Part shown: positions 18,241 through 27,178 of the stretch, one piece after another | Position numbering within the stretch: position 1 is the first letter of the stretch | Layout: each line of letters opens with the position of its first letter | Notes under the pieces: generated by a model | What the model saw: the letters and a program-made list of their open reading frames with translations, nothing else | What the model was told of the DNA's origin: nothing | Database searches by the model: none | NCBI RefSeq assembly: GCF_027604915.1 | Contig: NZ_JAJAQC010000043.1 | Location: forward strand, 1-64,000 | Reading direction: 5' to 3' | DNA from: Streptomonospora mangrovi | GTDB lineage: Bacteria > Actinomycetota > Actinomycetes > Streptosporangiales > Streptosporangiaceae | DNA length: 64,000 bases | Position numbers and translations under genes: made by a program

Positions 18241-20646
18241 TCAGGACGACCAGCGCCACTCGCGGATGTCGGGGGCGTCGTCGCCGTGTTCGCGGGTGTG
18301 GGAGCGGCAGCGCAGCCGCTCGTTCTGCATGCGCTGGCGCAGGTGGGCGGCCCGGACGTCCAGCCCGGGGACGTGGTCGATGACGTCCATGACCAGGTGG
18401 AACCGGTCGAGGTCGTTGAGCATCACCATGTCGAAGGGGGTCGTGGTGGTGCCCTCCTCCTTGTAGCCGCGCACGTGCAGGTTGGCGTGGCCGTTGCGGC
18501 GGTAGGTCAGCCGGTGGATCAGCCACGGGTAGCCGTGGAACGCGAAGATCACCGGCTTGTCGACGGTGAACAGCGCGTCGAACGCGCTGTGCGGCAGGCC
18601 GTGCGGGTGCTCCTCGGCCGGTTGCAGCCGCATGAGGTCCACGACGTTGACCACCCGCACCCGCAGCTCCGGCAGGTGCTCGCGCAGCAGCTTGGCGGCG
18701 GCCAGGGTCTCGGCCGTGGGCACGTCGCCGGCGCAGGCCAGCACCACGTCGGGCTCCACACCGGCGTCGGTGCTGGCCCACTCCCAGATGCCCAGGCCGC
18801 GGGTGTTGTGCGCGATGGCCTCGTCCATGGCCAGGTAGTTGAGGTTGGGCTGCTTGCCCGCGATCACCACGTTGACGTAGTCGCGGGAGCGCAGGCAGTG
18901 GTCGGCCACCGACAGCAGGGTGTTGGTGTCCGGCGGCAGGTAGACGCGGATGATCTCCGGCTTCTTGTTGACCACGTGGTCGATGAAGCCGGGGTCCTGG
19001 TGGCTGAAGCCGTTGTGGTCCTGGCGCCAGACGTGCGAGCTGAGCAGGTAGTTCAGCGACGCGATCGGGCGCCGCCACGGCAGGGCGCGCGAGACCTTGA
19101 GCCACTTGGCGTGCTGGTTGAACATCGAGTCCACGATGTGGATGAACGCCTCGTAGCTGTTGAACAGCCCGTGGCGGCCGGTGAGCAGGTAGCCCTCCAG
19201 CCAGCCCTGGCACAGGTGCTCGCTGAGCGCCTCCATCACGCGGCCGTCGGGGGCGACGCCGTCGTCGGTGGGCAGCCGGGCCATGTCCCAGGCGCGGCCG
19301 GTGGCCTCGAACACCGAGCCCAGCCGGTTGGACGCGGTCTCGTCGGGGCCCATGATGCGGAACGTGCGCGGGTTGCGCCGGATGACGTCGCGCAGGTAGC
19401 CGCCCAGCACCCGCGTCGCCTCGCTCGCGGCCGCGCCGGGCGCCTCCACCTCCACGGCGTAGTCGCGGAAGTCGGGCAGGGTGAGGTCCTTGAGCAGCAG
19501 CCCGCCGTTGGCGTGCGGGCTGGCGCTGATGCGGCGGTCCCCGGCGGGCACGATCGCGGTGGTCTCGCGCACGGGGGCGCCGAGCTGGTCGAACAGCTCC
19601 TCGGGGCGGTAGGAGCGCAGCCACTCCTCCAGTTGGCGCAGGTGGGCGGGGTTGGCGCGGACCTCGGAGAGCGGCACCTGGTGGGCGCGCCAGGTGTTCT
19701 CCACAGGCGTGCCGTCGACCTCGCGCGGCCCGGTCCAGCCCTTGGGGCTGCGCAGCACGATCATGGGCCAGCGGGCCTCGATGTGCCGCCGGTCGCCGTC
19801 GGGGCCGCCGCCGGAGCGGGCGCGGCGGCGGATCTCGGAGATCTCGTCCAGGCAGCGCTCCAGGGCGTGGGCCATGTGCTGGTGCATGGTGGCGGGGTCG
19901 TCGCCGGAGACGATGTGGGGGCGGTGGCCGAAGCCCTCCAGCATCGCCACCAGGTCGGCCTCGGGCATGCGGGCGAGCACGGTGGGGCCGGCGATCTTGT
20001 AGCCGTTGAGGTGCAGGATGGGCAGCACCGCGCCGTCGCGGCGGGGGTCGGCGAACCGGTGGGCCATCCAGCTCCCGGCCAGCGGACCGGTCTCGGCCTC
20101 GCCGTCGCCGACGACGGCGGCCACGACCAGGTCGGGGTTGTCGAATGCGGCCCCGTAGGCGTGGGAGAGGGCGTAGCCGAGTTCACCGCCCTCGTGGATG
20201 GAGCCGGGGGTCTCGGGCGCGACGTGGCTGGGCACGCCGCCGGGGAAGGAGAACTGCCGGAACAGCCGCCGCATGCCCTCGGCGTCCTGGGTGATCTCGG
20301 GGTAGACCTCGGAGTAGGTGCCGTCCAGCCACGCGGTCGCCACGGCGGCCGGCCCGCCGTGGCCCGGACCCACGATCCACATCATCTCGGTGCCGCGCCG
20401 CCGCACCTGCCGGGAGAGGTGGGCGTAGACGAAGTTCAGCCCCGGCGTGGTGCCCCAGTGCCCGAGCAGCCGGGGCTTGATGTGGTCGGGCCGCAGCGGT
20501 TCGCGCAGCAGCGGGTTGTCCAGCAGGTAGATCTGCCCCACGGAGAGGTAGTTGGCGGCCCGCCAGTACTGGTCCACCCGCCGCAGCTCCACGTCGCTGA
20601 GCGCGGGCACGGTCGCGAGTCCGGTCGTGTGGGTGGTGTCCGTCAT
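18241..20646 (-). CDS. xfp: Xylulose-5-phosphate/fructose-6-phosphate phosphoketolase
   Basis: A thiamine-diphosphate enzyme that splits ketose phosphates to acetyl phosphate and an aldose phosphate. At 801 residues it has the usual family length. N-terminal [18 protein letters not shown] and GPGHGGPA, the ThDP motif [14 protein letters not shown], and C-terminal [23 protein letters not shown] are phosphoketolase signatures. The start ATG 20646 follows GGGGGAAG. No acetate kinase or phosphotransacetylase is adjacent, so the fate of acetyl phosphate is not shown here. It is convergent with the acyl-CoA oxidase gene. Confidence 0.95.
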   Translation of the reverse strand: MTDTTHTTGLATVPALSDVELRRVDQYWRAANYLSVGQIYLLDNPLLREPLRPDHIKPRLLGHWGTTPGLNFVYAHLSRQVRRRGTEMMWIVGPGHGGPAAVATAWLDGTYSEVYPEITQDAEGMRRLFRQFSFPGGVPSHVAPETPGSIHEGGELGYALSHAYGAAFDNPDLVVAAVVGDGEAETGPLAGSWMAHRFADPRRDGAVLPILHLNGYKIAGPTVLARMPEADLVAMLEGFGHRPHIVSGDDPATMHQHMAHALERCLDEISEIRRRARSGGGPDGDRRHIEARWPMIVLRSPKGWTGPREVDGTPVENTWRAHQVPLSEVRANPAHLRQLEEWLRSYRPEELFDQLGAPVRETTAIVPAGDRRISASPHANGGLLLKDLTLPDFRDYAVEVEAPGAAASEATRVLGGYLRDVIRRNPRTFRIMGPDETASNRLGSVFEATGRAWDMARLPTDDGVAPDGRVMEALSEHLCQGWLEGYLLTGRHGLFNSYEAFIHIVDSMFNQHAKWLKVSRALPWRRPIASLNYLLSSHVWRQDHNGFSHQDPGFIDHVVNKKPEIIRVYLPPDTNTLLSVADHCLRSRDYVNVVIAGKQPNLNYLAMDEAIAHNTRGLGIWEWASTDAGVEPDVVLACAGDVPTAETLAAAKLLREHLPELRVRVVNVVDLMRLQPAEEHPHGLPHSAFDALFTVDKPVIFAFHGYPWLIHRLTYRRNGHANLHVRGYKEEGTTTTPFDMVMLNDLDRFHLVMDVIDHVPGLDVRAAHLRQRMQNERLRCRSHTREHGDDAPDIREWRWSS

Positions 20647-20748
20647 GAGCTTCCCCCTCGCATGGCGCCGGCCCGGCCCACGGCAGCGACCGGGCCGCTG
20701 CTCCCCTACCCGGGAGGCGGCGGGTTATGGGGGCGGCGGCGGGGAGAC

Positions 20749-21240
20749 TCAGGCGAATCGGCGCAGGACGCCGCGGAGCGTGTGCGCGCCCCAGAGCACG
20801 GGGCCGACGACGCCGAGGGAGAGCGGAACGCCGTTGCGACCCACCCACTGGGCCACCTCCGCCAATTCCCGCCAGGGGATTCCCGCGTCCCAGCGGAGGG
20901 ACAGCACGATTCCGAACAACAGGTGGCCGAGGACCGCGCCGTAGACGGCTCCCAGCAGCATGAAGAAGAACGCGGAGCCGACCATCAGCACCCGGTCCTG
21001 CTCGATCCCCGCGCCCTCGCGCTCCCTGCGCATCGCACGCAGGCCGCACAGCGGGAACGCGGCCATCGAAAGGAAAGCGAGCACGTAGCCGATGGGCGCA
21101 TAAGGAATGACATCGCGCAAGAGGACGGACATGGTGATGAGCAGCAGCGGGAGGAGCAGGAGACCAAGCGCCATCGCCACGGTCATCCACGCGACGAACT
21201 GATCGGAGTCGATTTCCTGGGCGCGTCTTCGCCGCCGCAC
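20749..21240 (-). CDS. Hypothetical membrane protein
   Basis: Not recognised. About 163 residues with an Arg-rich start (VRRRRRAQEI) and four hydrophobic segments: MALGLLLLPLLLITMSVLL, YVLAFLSMAAFPLCGL, SAFFFMLLGAVYGAVLGHLLFG and GVPLSLGVVGPVLWGAHTL. The GTG at 21240 is a compromise; the reading frame stays open further upstream, and an ATG at 21186 would also work. It lies about 100 bp upstream of xfp on the same strand, but no functional link is evident. Coding is supported by regular hydrophobic helices rather than by homology. Confidence 0.55.
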   Translation of the reverse strand: MRRRRRAQEIDSDQFVAWMTVAMALGLLLLPLLLITMSVLLRDVIPYAPIGYVLAFLSMAAFPLCGLRAMRREREGAGIEQDRVLMVGSAFFFMLLGAVYGAVLGHLLFGIVLSLRWDAGIPWRELAEVAQWVGRNGVPLSLGVVGPVLWGAHTLRGVLRRFA

Positions 21241-21573
21241 CCCGCCGACCGGGTTCGGGGCGGCGCCCGCGTAAGGGGGCCGCGCGGCCCCGGGGACGCT
21301 GGGGCGCAGCACGGGCCACCTGTTCCGTGGGGGAAGGCCCGCTGCGGCGGCGCGGCGGGAGCGGGGGACGGTACAGAATTTAGAACACGGGCCACCCCCC
21401 GCACAAGCGGGTGGAATTCCGGTCCGCTGAACGAAATTCCGCATTTCCGCAGGTGCGCACATTGGCCTCCGACAAAGGCGCAGGTCGCGAATTCGGCCGT
21501 GAAACAGCACGGCGTCATTGGATCATGACACCCCGTTGACACCGCCGTAACGGTCACGTAAGTTTCGGACCAC

Positions 21574-21589
21574 TGGAAAGCGCTTCCCA
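21574..21589. promoter_or_regulatory. LacI-type operator candidate upstream of pectate lyase
   Basis: TGGAAAGCGCTTCCCA is a near-palindrome centred on AAGCGCTT. LacI/GalR regulators of actinomycete polysaccharide utilisation bind similar sites (for example the CebR-type TGGGAGCGCTCCCA). It lies about 320 bp upstream of the lyase start, so it would act on a distal promoter. No LacI-type gene occurs in the window. Confidence 0.45.
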
Positions 21590-21715
21590 AGACTGTTTCC
21601 CCCCGACCTCTCCCAGAGGTCGCGCACCGCCGGCCGCGGCGTTTCCCCACATCGGCGGGTGCCCTCGGGCAGCCGCCGGTACCCGCGGCCCACCACGGCG
21701 GGACGCCCCCGGTCG

Positions 21716-21850
21716 CCCCCCCCACCCCCCCCCCCCCCCCCGGGCCCCCCCCCCCCCCCCCCCGCCCCCCCCCCGGCCCCCCCCCCCGCCGCCCCCACAC
21801 CCGGCGGCCCCCCCCCGGCCCCCCCCCCCCCCCCCCCCCCCCCCGCGGCC
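21716..21850. repeat. Poly-C (poly-G) low-complexity tract
   Basis: About 129 bases are almost pure C on the plus strand, broken by short G or A interruptions. The longest uninterrupted runs are 17 (21725-21741), 19 (21745-21763) and 26 (21819-21844) C residues. It ends about 50 bp before the pectate lyase start. It may be a real G-quadruplex-forming, slippage-prone tract or a sequencing/assembly artefact; the raw sequence alone cannot decide. Confidence 0.9.
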
Positions 21851-21901
21851 ACGACTCCCTGACTCGCCGGCCCTCCGCCGGTCCCCCACAGAGGAGATCC
21901 G

Positions 21902-22867
21902 ATGCGTACGAACAGTGAGAAAGCCCCCTCCCGCCGGTCCGCGGCCGCCTTCGTCGCCTTCGGCGCCGGCGCCGTGCTCGTCGCCGGCACGCTGGCCGCC
22001 ACCCCCGCCTCCGCGCAGGCCGTGGGCTCGCCCGAAGGCTGGGCCAGCATGAACGGCGGCACGACCGGCGGCGCCAACGGCGACACGGTGACCGTCAGCA
22101 GCGCGAACGCCCTGGTCGACGCCATGTCCAGCGACGGCCCGCTCACCATCCAGGTGCAGGGCACCATCGAACTCGACGGCATGAACGACGTCACCAGCGA
22201 CAAGACCGTGATCGGCCTCGACGGCGCCGAGATCACCGGCGGCGGCCTGGACATCGACGAGGCGCACAACGTCATCGTGCAGAACATCGCGTTCTCCGAC
22301 TGGGGCGACGACGCCATCAACATCCAGGAGGGGTCGACCAACATCTGGATCGACCACAACAGCTTCACCAACGGCAACGACGGCGCCGTGGACGTCAAGC
22401 GGGAGTCCGACTACGTGACCATCTCGTGGAACCACGTGTTCGACCACGAGAAGTCCATGCTGCTGGGCCACTCCGACGGCCACACCGCCGACGAGGGCAA
22501 CCTGCGGGTGACCTACCACCACAACTACTTCGACGGCTCGGGCAGCCGCCACCCGCGCGTGCGGTTCGGCGACGGCGTGCACGTCTACAACAACTACTAC
22601 CGCGACAACGCCGAGTACGGCGTGGCCTCCACCATGGACGCCGGGGTGCTGGTCGAGAACAACTACTTCGAGAACGTCGACAACCCCACCCACGTGGGCT
22701 ACGCCGACTCCGACCCCGGCCGCATCGAGGCGCGCGGCAACGTCCTGGACAACTCCGGGGCGCTGGAGACCGCCGGCTCGGTGCCCGAGCCGCCCTACTC
22801 CTACGACCTGGACAACGCCGCGAACGTCCCCGGCATCGTCTCGGGCGGAGCGGGCCCGACCCTGTAG
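21902..22867 (+). CDS. Secreted pectate lyase, polysaccharide lyase family 1
   Basis: Cleaves polygalacturonate by beta-elimination outside the cell. It has 321 residues. The Sec signal peptide (1 to about 38/40) has an Arg-containing n-region, a hydrophobic core AAFVAFGAGAVLVAGTLAA and an ASA/AQA cleavage site. The parallel beta-helix follows, with VIVQNIAFSDWGDDAINIQ, NIWIDHNSF, DGAVDVKRESDYVTISWN and the GSGSRHPRVRFG segment holding the catalytic Arg. There is no binding module. The start ATG 21902 follows GAGGAG. It appears monocistronic with its own terminator. Confidence 0.93.
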   Translation: MRTNSEKAPSRRSAAAFVAFGAGAVLVAGTLAATPASAQAVGSPEGWASMNGGTTGGANGDTVTVSSANALVDAMSSDGPLTIQVQGTIELDGMNDVTSDKTVIGLDGAEITGGGLDIDEAHNVIVQNIAFSDWGDDAINIQEGSTNIWIDHNSFTNGNDGAVDVKRESDYVTISWNHVFDHEKSMLLGHSDGHTADEGNLRVTYHHNYFDGSGSRHPRVRFGDGVHVYNNYYRDNAEYGVASTMDAGVLVENNYFENVDNPTHVGYADSDPGRIEARGNVLDNSGALETAGSVPEPPYSYDLDNAANVPGIVSGGAGPTL

Positions 22868-22889
22868 GGTCCCCCACCCCTCCCCCGGC

Positions 22890-22920
22890 CCGGAGGGCGC
22901 GGCGCGCCCGCGCCCTCCGG
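22890..22920 (+). terminator. Pectate lyase terminator
   Basis: A perfect 13-bp inverted repeat (CCGGAGGGCGCGG and complement) with a 5-nt loop begins 22 nt after the lyase stop codon. It may also serve the convergent tetR gene. Confidence 0.75.
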
Positions 22921-22933
22921 GTAAGCGCTTACC
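22920..22933. promoter_or_regulatory. Palindrome sharing the AAGCGCTT core
   Basis: GGTAAGCGCTTACC is a perfect 14-bp palindrome. It shares AAGCGCTT with the site at 21574-21589, so the two flank the pectate lyase gene. It sits 2 bp from the tetR stop codon, an odd place for an operator. Confidence 0.4.
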
Positions 22934-22935
22934 GC

Positions 22936-23541
22936 CTATCCCAGCTCCTTGGCCACCATGCGCGCCCACTGCCGGACGATGCGCCCGCGCCGGGCGCTGT
23001 CGTCGGTCAGCAGGTCGGCCAGCCCCAGTCCGCGCGCGAGGTCCAGGGTGGCCTGGACGGTCTCGCGCACCCCGGGCCGCGACTCGTCGGCGCCCAGCAG
23101 CTCCACCGCCACCCGGTGGGCCTCGCGCCCGACGTGGTCCTCCAGCGGCAGCACGTGCTCGCGCAGCGCGGGGTCGCCCGCCGCGGCGGCCCACAACTGC
23201 ACGGCGGCGTCGAACTCGGTACCGTTGTAGGTGTCGATCAGCATGGTCACCGCGGCCTCGATCCGCCCGGGCCCCTCGGGCAGGCGGGCACCGCACCGGC
23301 GCAGCTCCTCCAGCCGGGCGCCGCTCATGTAGCGCAGCGCCTCGGTGAGCAGGTGCTCGCGGGTGCCGAAGTGGTGCTGGGCGGCGCCGCGCGAGACCCC
23401 GGCGCGCTCGGCCACCGCGCCCAGCGTGCTGGCGGCCACGCCGGTCTCGGCCAGGCACTCCACGGCCGCCTCCAGCAGCCGCTGGCGGGTGGCGCGGCTG
23501 CGCCGCTGCTGCGGCTCTCTGGCCGGTGCCCTGGTCTCCAT
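22936..23541 (-). CDS. TetR/AcrR family regulator
   Basis: A 201-residue one-component regulator. The N-terminal HTH runs from RRSRATRQRLLEAAVECLAETG to GVSRGAAQHHFGTREHLLTEAL (about 12-58), with the usual recognition-helix pattern but HHF for the common YYHF. The C-terminal helical domain would bind an unknown ligand. ATG 23541 was chosen because the HTH starts about 10 residues later, as in the family; a longer frame would add a Gly-rich tail. It is convergent with the pectate lyase, so direct control of that gene is not implied. Confidence 0.88.
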   Translation of the reverse strand: METRAPAREPQQRRSRATRQRLLEAAVECLAETGVAASTLGAVAERAGVSRGAAQHHFGTREHLLTEALRYMSGARLEELRRCGARLPEGPGRIEAAVTMLIDTYNGTEFDAAVQLWAAAAGDPALREHVLPLEDHVGREAHRVAVELLGADESRPGVRETVQATLDLARGLGLADLLTDDSARRGRIVRQWARMVAKELG

Positions 23542-23671
23542 GTCGGCACCGCCCCCCGGTCCGCCCGCGACTCCTGGCCGGATGGTGCGGGAGCAGGCCC
23601 CGGCCACCCGGCGTCAGGGGCATGCTAGAGCACGTCCGGGCGCCGCGTCACCGCCCGGACGCGGCGCGGCG

Positions 23672-24244
23672 TCACTCGGTGGGGCGCACGACCGGGCGGT
23701 GCACGACCTCGTCGATGACGGTCAGGGTCTGGGTGGCGGTGACGCCCGGCAGCGCCTGGAGCCGGGTGAGGATGAGGTCGCGCAACTGGTTGGTGTCGGC
23801 CACGCGGACCAGCAGCACGATGTCGGCCGAGCCCACCACGTACCAGCAGTACTCGATCTCGGGGTAGGAAGACAGGATCTCGCGGTTGGCCCGCCAGTCG
23901 GGCTGGCTGCCCGAGATCAGCACCAGCGCGGTCACGCCCAGCCCCATGCGGGAGTGGTCGGTGACCACCGAGTAGCCGCGGATGACGCCGTCGTCGGTCA
24001 GCCGCTTGATGCGGTTGTAGGCGGTGGCCCGCGAGACGTTGGCCATGGCCGCGATCTCGGTGATGCCGGTGCGGGCGTCCTCGGCCAGCGCGCCGATGAT
24101 CACCTCGTCCACCGCGTCGGGCAGCCGAGCGCCGCGTGCGCGCGGGCGGTCGGTGTCGTCGCCCGGGGGCCGCCCGGGCCGTCGGCGCTCGGCCTCGGCC
24201 GCGCCCTGCCTGCGGTCGGTGTCCTGCCACTGCCCGTCGGCCAT
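23672..24244 (-). CDS. Lrp/AsnC family regulator
   Basis: A 190-residue feast/famine regulator. An Arg/Asp-rich N-terminal extension of about 40 residues precedes the HTH (LPDAVDEVIIGALAEDARTGITEIAAMANVSRATAYNRIKRL, about 41-83) and the RAM ligand-binding domain (VTALVLISG to LTVIDEVV). It lies about 830 bp upstream of, and divergent to, the E1-alpha gene; in other actinomycetes an Lrp-type BkdR next to branched-chain oxoacid dehydrogenase genes controls them. That role here is inference from position. Confidence 0.88.
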   Translation of the reverse strand: MADGQWQDTDRRQGAAEAERRRPGRPPGDDTDRPRARGARLPDAVDEVIIGALAEDARTGITEIAAMANVSRATAYNRIKRLTDDGVIRGYSVVTDHSRMGLGVTALVLISGSQPDWRANREILSSYPEIEYCWYVVGSADIVLLVRVADTNQLRDLILTRLQALPGVTATQTLTVIDEVVHRPVVRPTE

Positions 24245-24448
24245 ACCCGTTGCTCCCCGGGGGTCTCGGTCGAAGGACGGTCGGGCGGGACGACCATCGG
24301 CTTCGCCTGCTTTGTCATTGATTATCGAGAAACCGGCGGCGGGTGCGCCACCCGGTCGGGCGGACCGCGCCCCTAGCGCGGCGGCGGCGCCGCCCTAGCA
24401 TGGGGCCAGGCGCGCGGCGCACACGTGCGGCTACCGCTAGGAGGCCCG

Positions 24449-24808
24449 ATGCCCGTCCCCCCGAAGGTCCGCGAGCGGGCCCGCGGCTTCCTGCCGGCCG
24501 GGGCCGAGATCCGCTACATCTTCCCGGCGTCGTGGAACGAGTCGATGTTCTTCGTGTTCGTGGTGACCGACTCCGCCATCACCGTGCTGCTGAACCGGTT
24601 CTGGAGCCGCACCCGGCCCAAGCGGATCTGGCACGTGTTCCCGCGCGGCGTGCGCCTGGGTCCGGTCGACACCCACCTGATCCCCACCTTCCACCTGGGC
24701 GGCCACACCTTCGAGGTCGACGACGAGTACGTGTCGGTGGTCAACGCCTGCGACGCCGAACTGCTGGGCCGGGCGTCGCTGCCGCCCGACCCGCTGCCCG
24801 ACCTGTAG
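24449..24808 (+). CDS. Conserved hypothetical protein
   Basis: Not assigned to a named family. It has 119 residues, soluble, no signal peptide, with alternating short strands (IRYIFPAS, MFFVFVVTDSAITVLLNRF, HTFEVDDEYVSVVNA) that suggest a small beta-rich, possibly PH-like, domain. The Pro-rich ends are MPVPPK and LPPDPLPDL. ATG 24449 follows an ideal AGGAGG, which decides the start over an upstream GTG at 24425. It stands alone and is closed by a strong hairpin. Start, RBS and codon pattern support a real gene. Confidence 0.7.
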   Translation: MPVPPKVRERARGFLPAGAEIRYIFPASWNESMFFVFVVTDSAITVLLNRFWSRTRPKRIWHVFPRGVRLGPVDTHLIPTFHLGGHTFEVDDEYVSVVNACDAELLGRASLPPDPLPDL

Positions 24809-24839
24809 GCGCCGCGCCTCCCCCAGCCCCCAGCCGTAC

Positions 24840-24872
24840 CGCCGCCGGGCGCGGACCCCGCGCCCGGCGGCG
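24840..24872 (+). terminator. Terminator after the hypothetical gene
   Basis: A perfect 15-bp inverted repeat (CGCCGCCGGGCGCGG and complement) with a 3-nt ACC loop begins 31 nt after the stop codon. It isolates the downstream dehydrogenase operon. Confidence 0.75.
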
Positions 24873-25077
24873 TCGCGGTGTGTCCACGACAGGCCCCGCC
24901 GGACACCGCCGATATTAGACGATCGGGAACGCTCCTCCGGCACGAGTTCTCGGGTGTATCGACTTTTTCGCAAGATCTGGCACATGTGTCGACCCCGAGC
25001 GCACAATCGAGGCAGCGGTCGGCGCGCTCGCGCACCGCCGTCCGCCTCCGCCCACCGCCGAGGGAGCTGAGCCCACC

Positions 25078-26112
25078 ATGCCGACCCGCGAGCCGCCCGA
25101 CCCCCGGCCCCACCGCGCCCGCCCGCTGCCCCCCGACCTGGCGCGCCGCCTGTACCGCCTGATGCTGACCGCCCGCATGATCGACACCGAGGCCGTCGCC
25201 CTCCAGCGCCAGGGCGTCTTCCCCGCCTACGTGTCGCTGCGCGGCCAGGAGGCCGCCCAGGTGGGCAGCGCCGCCGCCATGGACCCCGAGCGCGACTTCG
25301 CGTTCCCCACCTACCGCGAACTGGCGGTGGCGCTGACCCTGGGCGTGGACATGGTCGGCTACCTGGCCAGCCACCGCGCGCTGTGGCACGGCGGCCTCTA
25401 CGACCCGATGGCGTCGCGGTTCGCGCCGATCAACGCCGTGGTGGGCGGCCCGGTGCCGCACGCGGTGGGCTGGGCGCTGGGTGAGCGGCTGGCCGGGCGC
25501 ACCGGGGTGGCGGTGTCCTACTTCGGCGACGGCGCGAGTTCGGAGGGCGACGTGCACGAGGCCATGAACCTGGCCGGGGTGCTGACCGCGCCGGTGGTGT
25601 TCGTCTGCCAGAACAACCGGTGGGCGCTGTCGGTGCCCAACGAGCGCCAGATCGCCGGCGGCTCGGTGGCGGCGCGCGCCGCCGGCTACGGCATGGCCGG
25701 TGTCACCGTGGACGGCGACGACCTCGCCGCCGTCCACGACGCCACGCGCGCCGCCCTGGAGCGCGCCCGCTCGGGCGGCGGCCCCACCCTGATCGAGGCG
25801 CTGACCTACCGCGCCGGCCCGCACTCCACCTCCGACGACACCTCCCGCTACCGCGACCCCGCCGAGGAGCGCGCCTGGGCCGACCGCGACCCGCTGGTGC
25901 GCACGCGCGCGGCGCTGGAGGCCGCCGGCGCCGCCGACGCCGCGTTCTTCGCGGCGGCCGAGGCCGAGTGCCGCGCCGAGGCCGAGCGGATCCGCGACGG
26001 TGTCAGCGCCGCGCCCGAGCCGCCGGGCACCGACCTGTTCGACCACGTCTTCCGCGAGCCCGCACCGCACCTGGCCGCCCAGCGCCGGGTGTGGGAGGAG
26101 GAGGTCCGATGA
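25078..26112 (+). CDS. 2-oxoacid dehydrogenase E1 alpha subunit (branched-chain/pyruvate type)
   Basis: The thiamine-diphosphate-binding subunit of the decarboxylase of a 2-oxoacid dehydrogenase complex. It has 344 residues. YVSLRGQEAAQVGSAAAMDPERDF is the family N-terminal motif. FGDGASSEGDVHEAMNLAG (about 150-168) through VCQNNRWALS is the GDG...NN cofactor motif. YRAGPHSTSDDTSRYR is the phosphorylation-loop region. Features suit a branched-chain oxoacid or pyruvate enzyme, but substrate cannot be fixed. It starts the operon with GGGAGCTGAG upstream and overlaps the next gene (ATGA). Confidence 0.9.
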   Translation: MPTREPPDPRPHRARPLPPDLARRLYRLMLTARMIDTEAVALQRQGVFPAYVSLRGQEAAQVGSAAAMDPERDFAFPTYRELAVALTLGVDMVGYLASHRALWHGGLYDPMASRFAPINAVVGGPVPHAVGWALGERLAGRTGVAVSYFGDGASSEGDVHEAMNLAGVLTAPVVFVCQNNRWALSVPNERQIAGGSVAARAAGYGMAGVTVDGDDLAAVHDATRAALERARSGGGPTLIEALTYRAGPHSTSDDTSRYRDPAEERAWADRDPLVRTRAALEAAGAADAAFFAAAEAECRAEAERIRDGVSAAPEPPGTDLFDHVFREPAPHLAAQRRVWEEEVR

Positions 26113-27176
26113 GCCCGACCGCGACCGCCGGCACCGCCGCCGCCGCAACCGCCGCAACCGCCGCGGAGCGCGGCCGCGCGGCGGCGCCGCCCGCCCACCT
26201 CACGATGCGCGACGCGCTGAACCGCGCCCTGGACACCGCGCTGGCCGAGGACCCCGCAACGCTGGTGTTCGGCGAGGACGTCGGCCGCCTCGGCGGGGTC
26301 TTCCGCGTCACCGACGGCCTCCAGCGCCGCCACGGCGCCGACCGGGTGTTCGACACCCCCATCGCCGAGTCGGGGATCGTGGGCCTGGCGGTGGGCCTGG
26401 CCATGAACGGGTGGCGGCCGGTGCCCGAGATCCAGTTCGACGGGTTCGCCTACCCGGCGGTCGACCAGATCGTCAACCAGATGGCGCGCATGCACTACCG
26501 CTCGCGCGGGACCGCTCCGATGCCCATCACGCTGCGGGTGCCCAGCTTCGGCGGCATCCAGGCGCCCGAGCACCACGGCGAGAGCCTGGAGGCGCTGTTC
26601 GCCCACGTCCCCGGGCTGCGGGTGGCCGCGCCCGCCGACCCGCTGGACGCCTACCACCTGCTGCTCCAGTCGATCCGCGGCGACGACCCGGTGGTGTTCC
26701 TGGAGCCCAAGTCGCGCTACTGGGACCGCGCGCCGCTGCCCGAGGGCGGCCTGGCGGCGGCGCCGGAGCTGCCGGTGGGGGCGAGCCGGGTGGTGCGCCC
26801 GGGCCGGCACGCCACGCTGGTGGCCTGGGGCGCGATGGTGCGCCGCTGCCTGGCTGCGGCCGACCTCGCCGCCGAGGACGGCGTGGAGCTGGAGGTGGTG
26901 GACCTGCGCTGGCTCAAGCCGCTGGACGCCGACGCGGTGGCGGCCTCGGCGGCCCGCACCCGCCGCGCGGTGGTGGTGCACGAGGCGCCGCTGACCGCCG
27001 GGCTGGGCGGCGAGGTCGCCGCGCTGGTCACCGAGCGCGCCTTCCGCGACCTGGCGGCGCCGGTGCAGCGGGTCACCGGGTTCGACGTCCCCTACCCGGC
27101 CGGCCCGCTGGAGCCCCAGTACCTGCCCACCGTCGACCGCATCCTGTTCGCGGTCCAGCGCACTCTGGAGTACTGA
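26109..27176 (+). CDS. 2-oxoacid dehydrogenase E1 beta subunit
   Basis: Partner of the E1 alpha subunit. It has 355 residues with an Ala/Thr-rich N-terminal extension of about 28 residues before LTMRDALNRALDTALAEDP. Conserved motifs are VFGEDVGRLGGVFRVTDGL, FDTPIAESGIVGLAVGLAMNG, PEIQFDGFAYPAVDQI and the C-terminal VTGFDVPYP...LEPQYLPT. The start ATG overlaps the E1 alpha stop. A much longer in-frame reading through the upstream gene was rejected. Closest by motif to actinobacterial BkdB-type proteins; substrate is inferred, not shown. Confidence 0.92.
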   Translation: MSPTATAGTAAAATAATAAERGRAAAPPAHLTMRDALNRALDTALAEDPATLVFGEDVGRLGGVFRVTDGLQRRHGADRVFDTPIAESGIVGLAVGLAMNGWRPVPEIQFDGFAYPAVDQIVNQMARMHYRSRGTAPMPITLRVPSFGGIQAPEHHGESLEALFAHVPGLRVAAPADPLDAYHLLLQSIRGDDPVVFLEPKSRYWDRAPLPEGGLAAAPELPVGASRVVRPGRHATLVAWGAMVRRCLAAADLAAEDGVELEVVDLRWLKPLDADAVAASAARTRRAVVVHEAPLTAGLGGEVAALVTERAFRDLAAPVQRVTGFDVPYPAGPLEPQYLPTVDRILFAVQRTLEY

Positions 27177-27178
27177 GC

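Larger units (their letters stand above)
21241..21901. other. Upstream region of pectate lyase with poly-C tract
   Basis: These 661 bp lack a convincing gene. From left: a GC-rich part (21241-21370), a more AT-containing stretch (21370-21560) that probably carries promoters, a 16-bp near-palindrome at 21574-21589, a low-complexity C-tract (21716-21850), and the pectate lyase ribosome-binding site GAGGAG just before 21902. The apparent proline-rich reading frame across the C-tract is a by-product of composition. Confidence 0.6.

Noticed and set aside
18238-21528. Long plus-strand open frame opposite the phosphoketolase gene
   Set aside because: It is a shadow of the phosphoketolase coding strand, with low-complexity translation and no start signal.
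21659-21862. 67-residue proline-rich reading frame before pectate lyase
   Set aside because: It is produced entirely by the poly-C tract; no ribosome-binding site and no homologous pattern.
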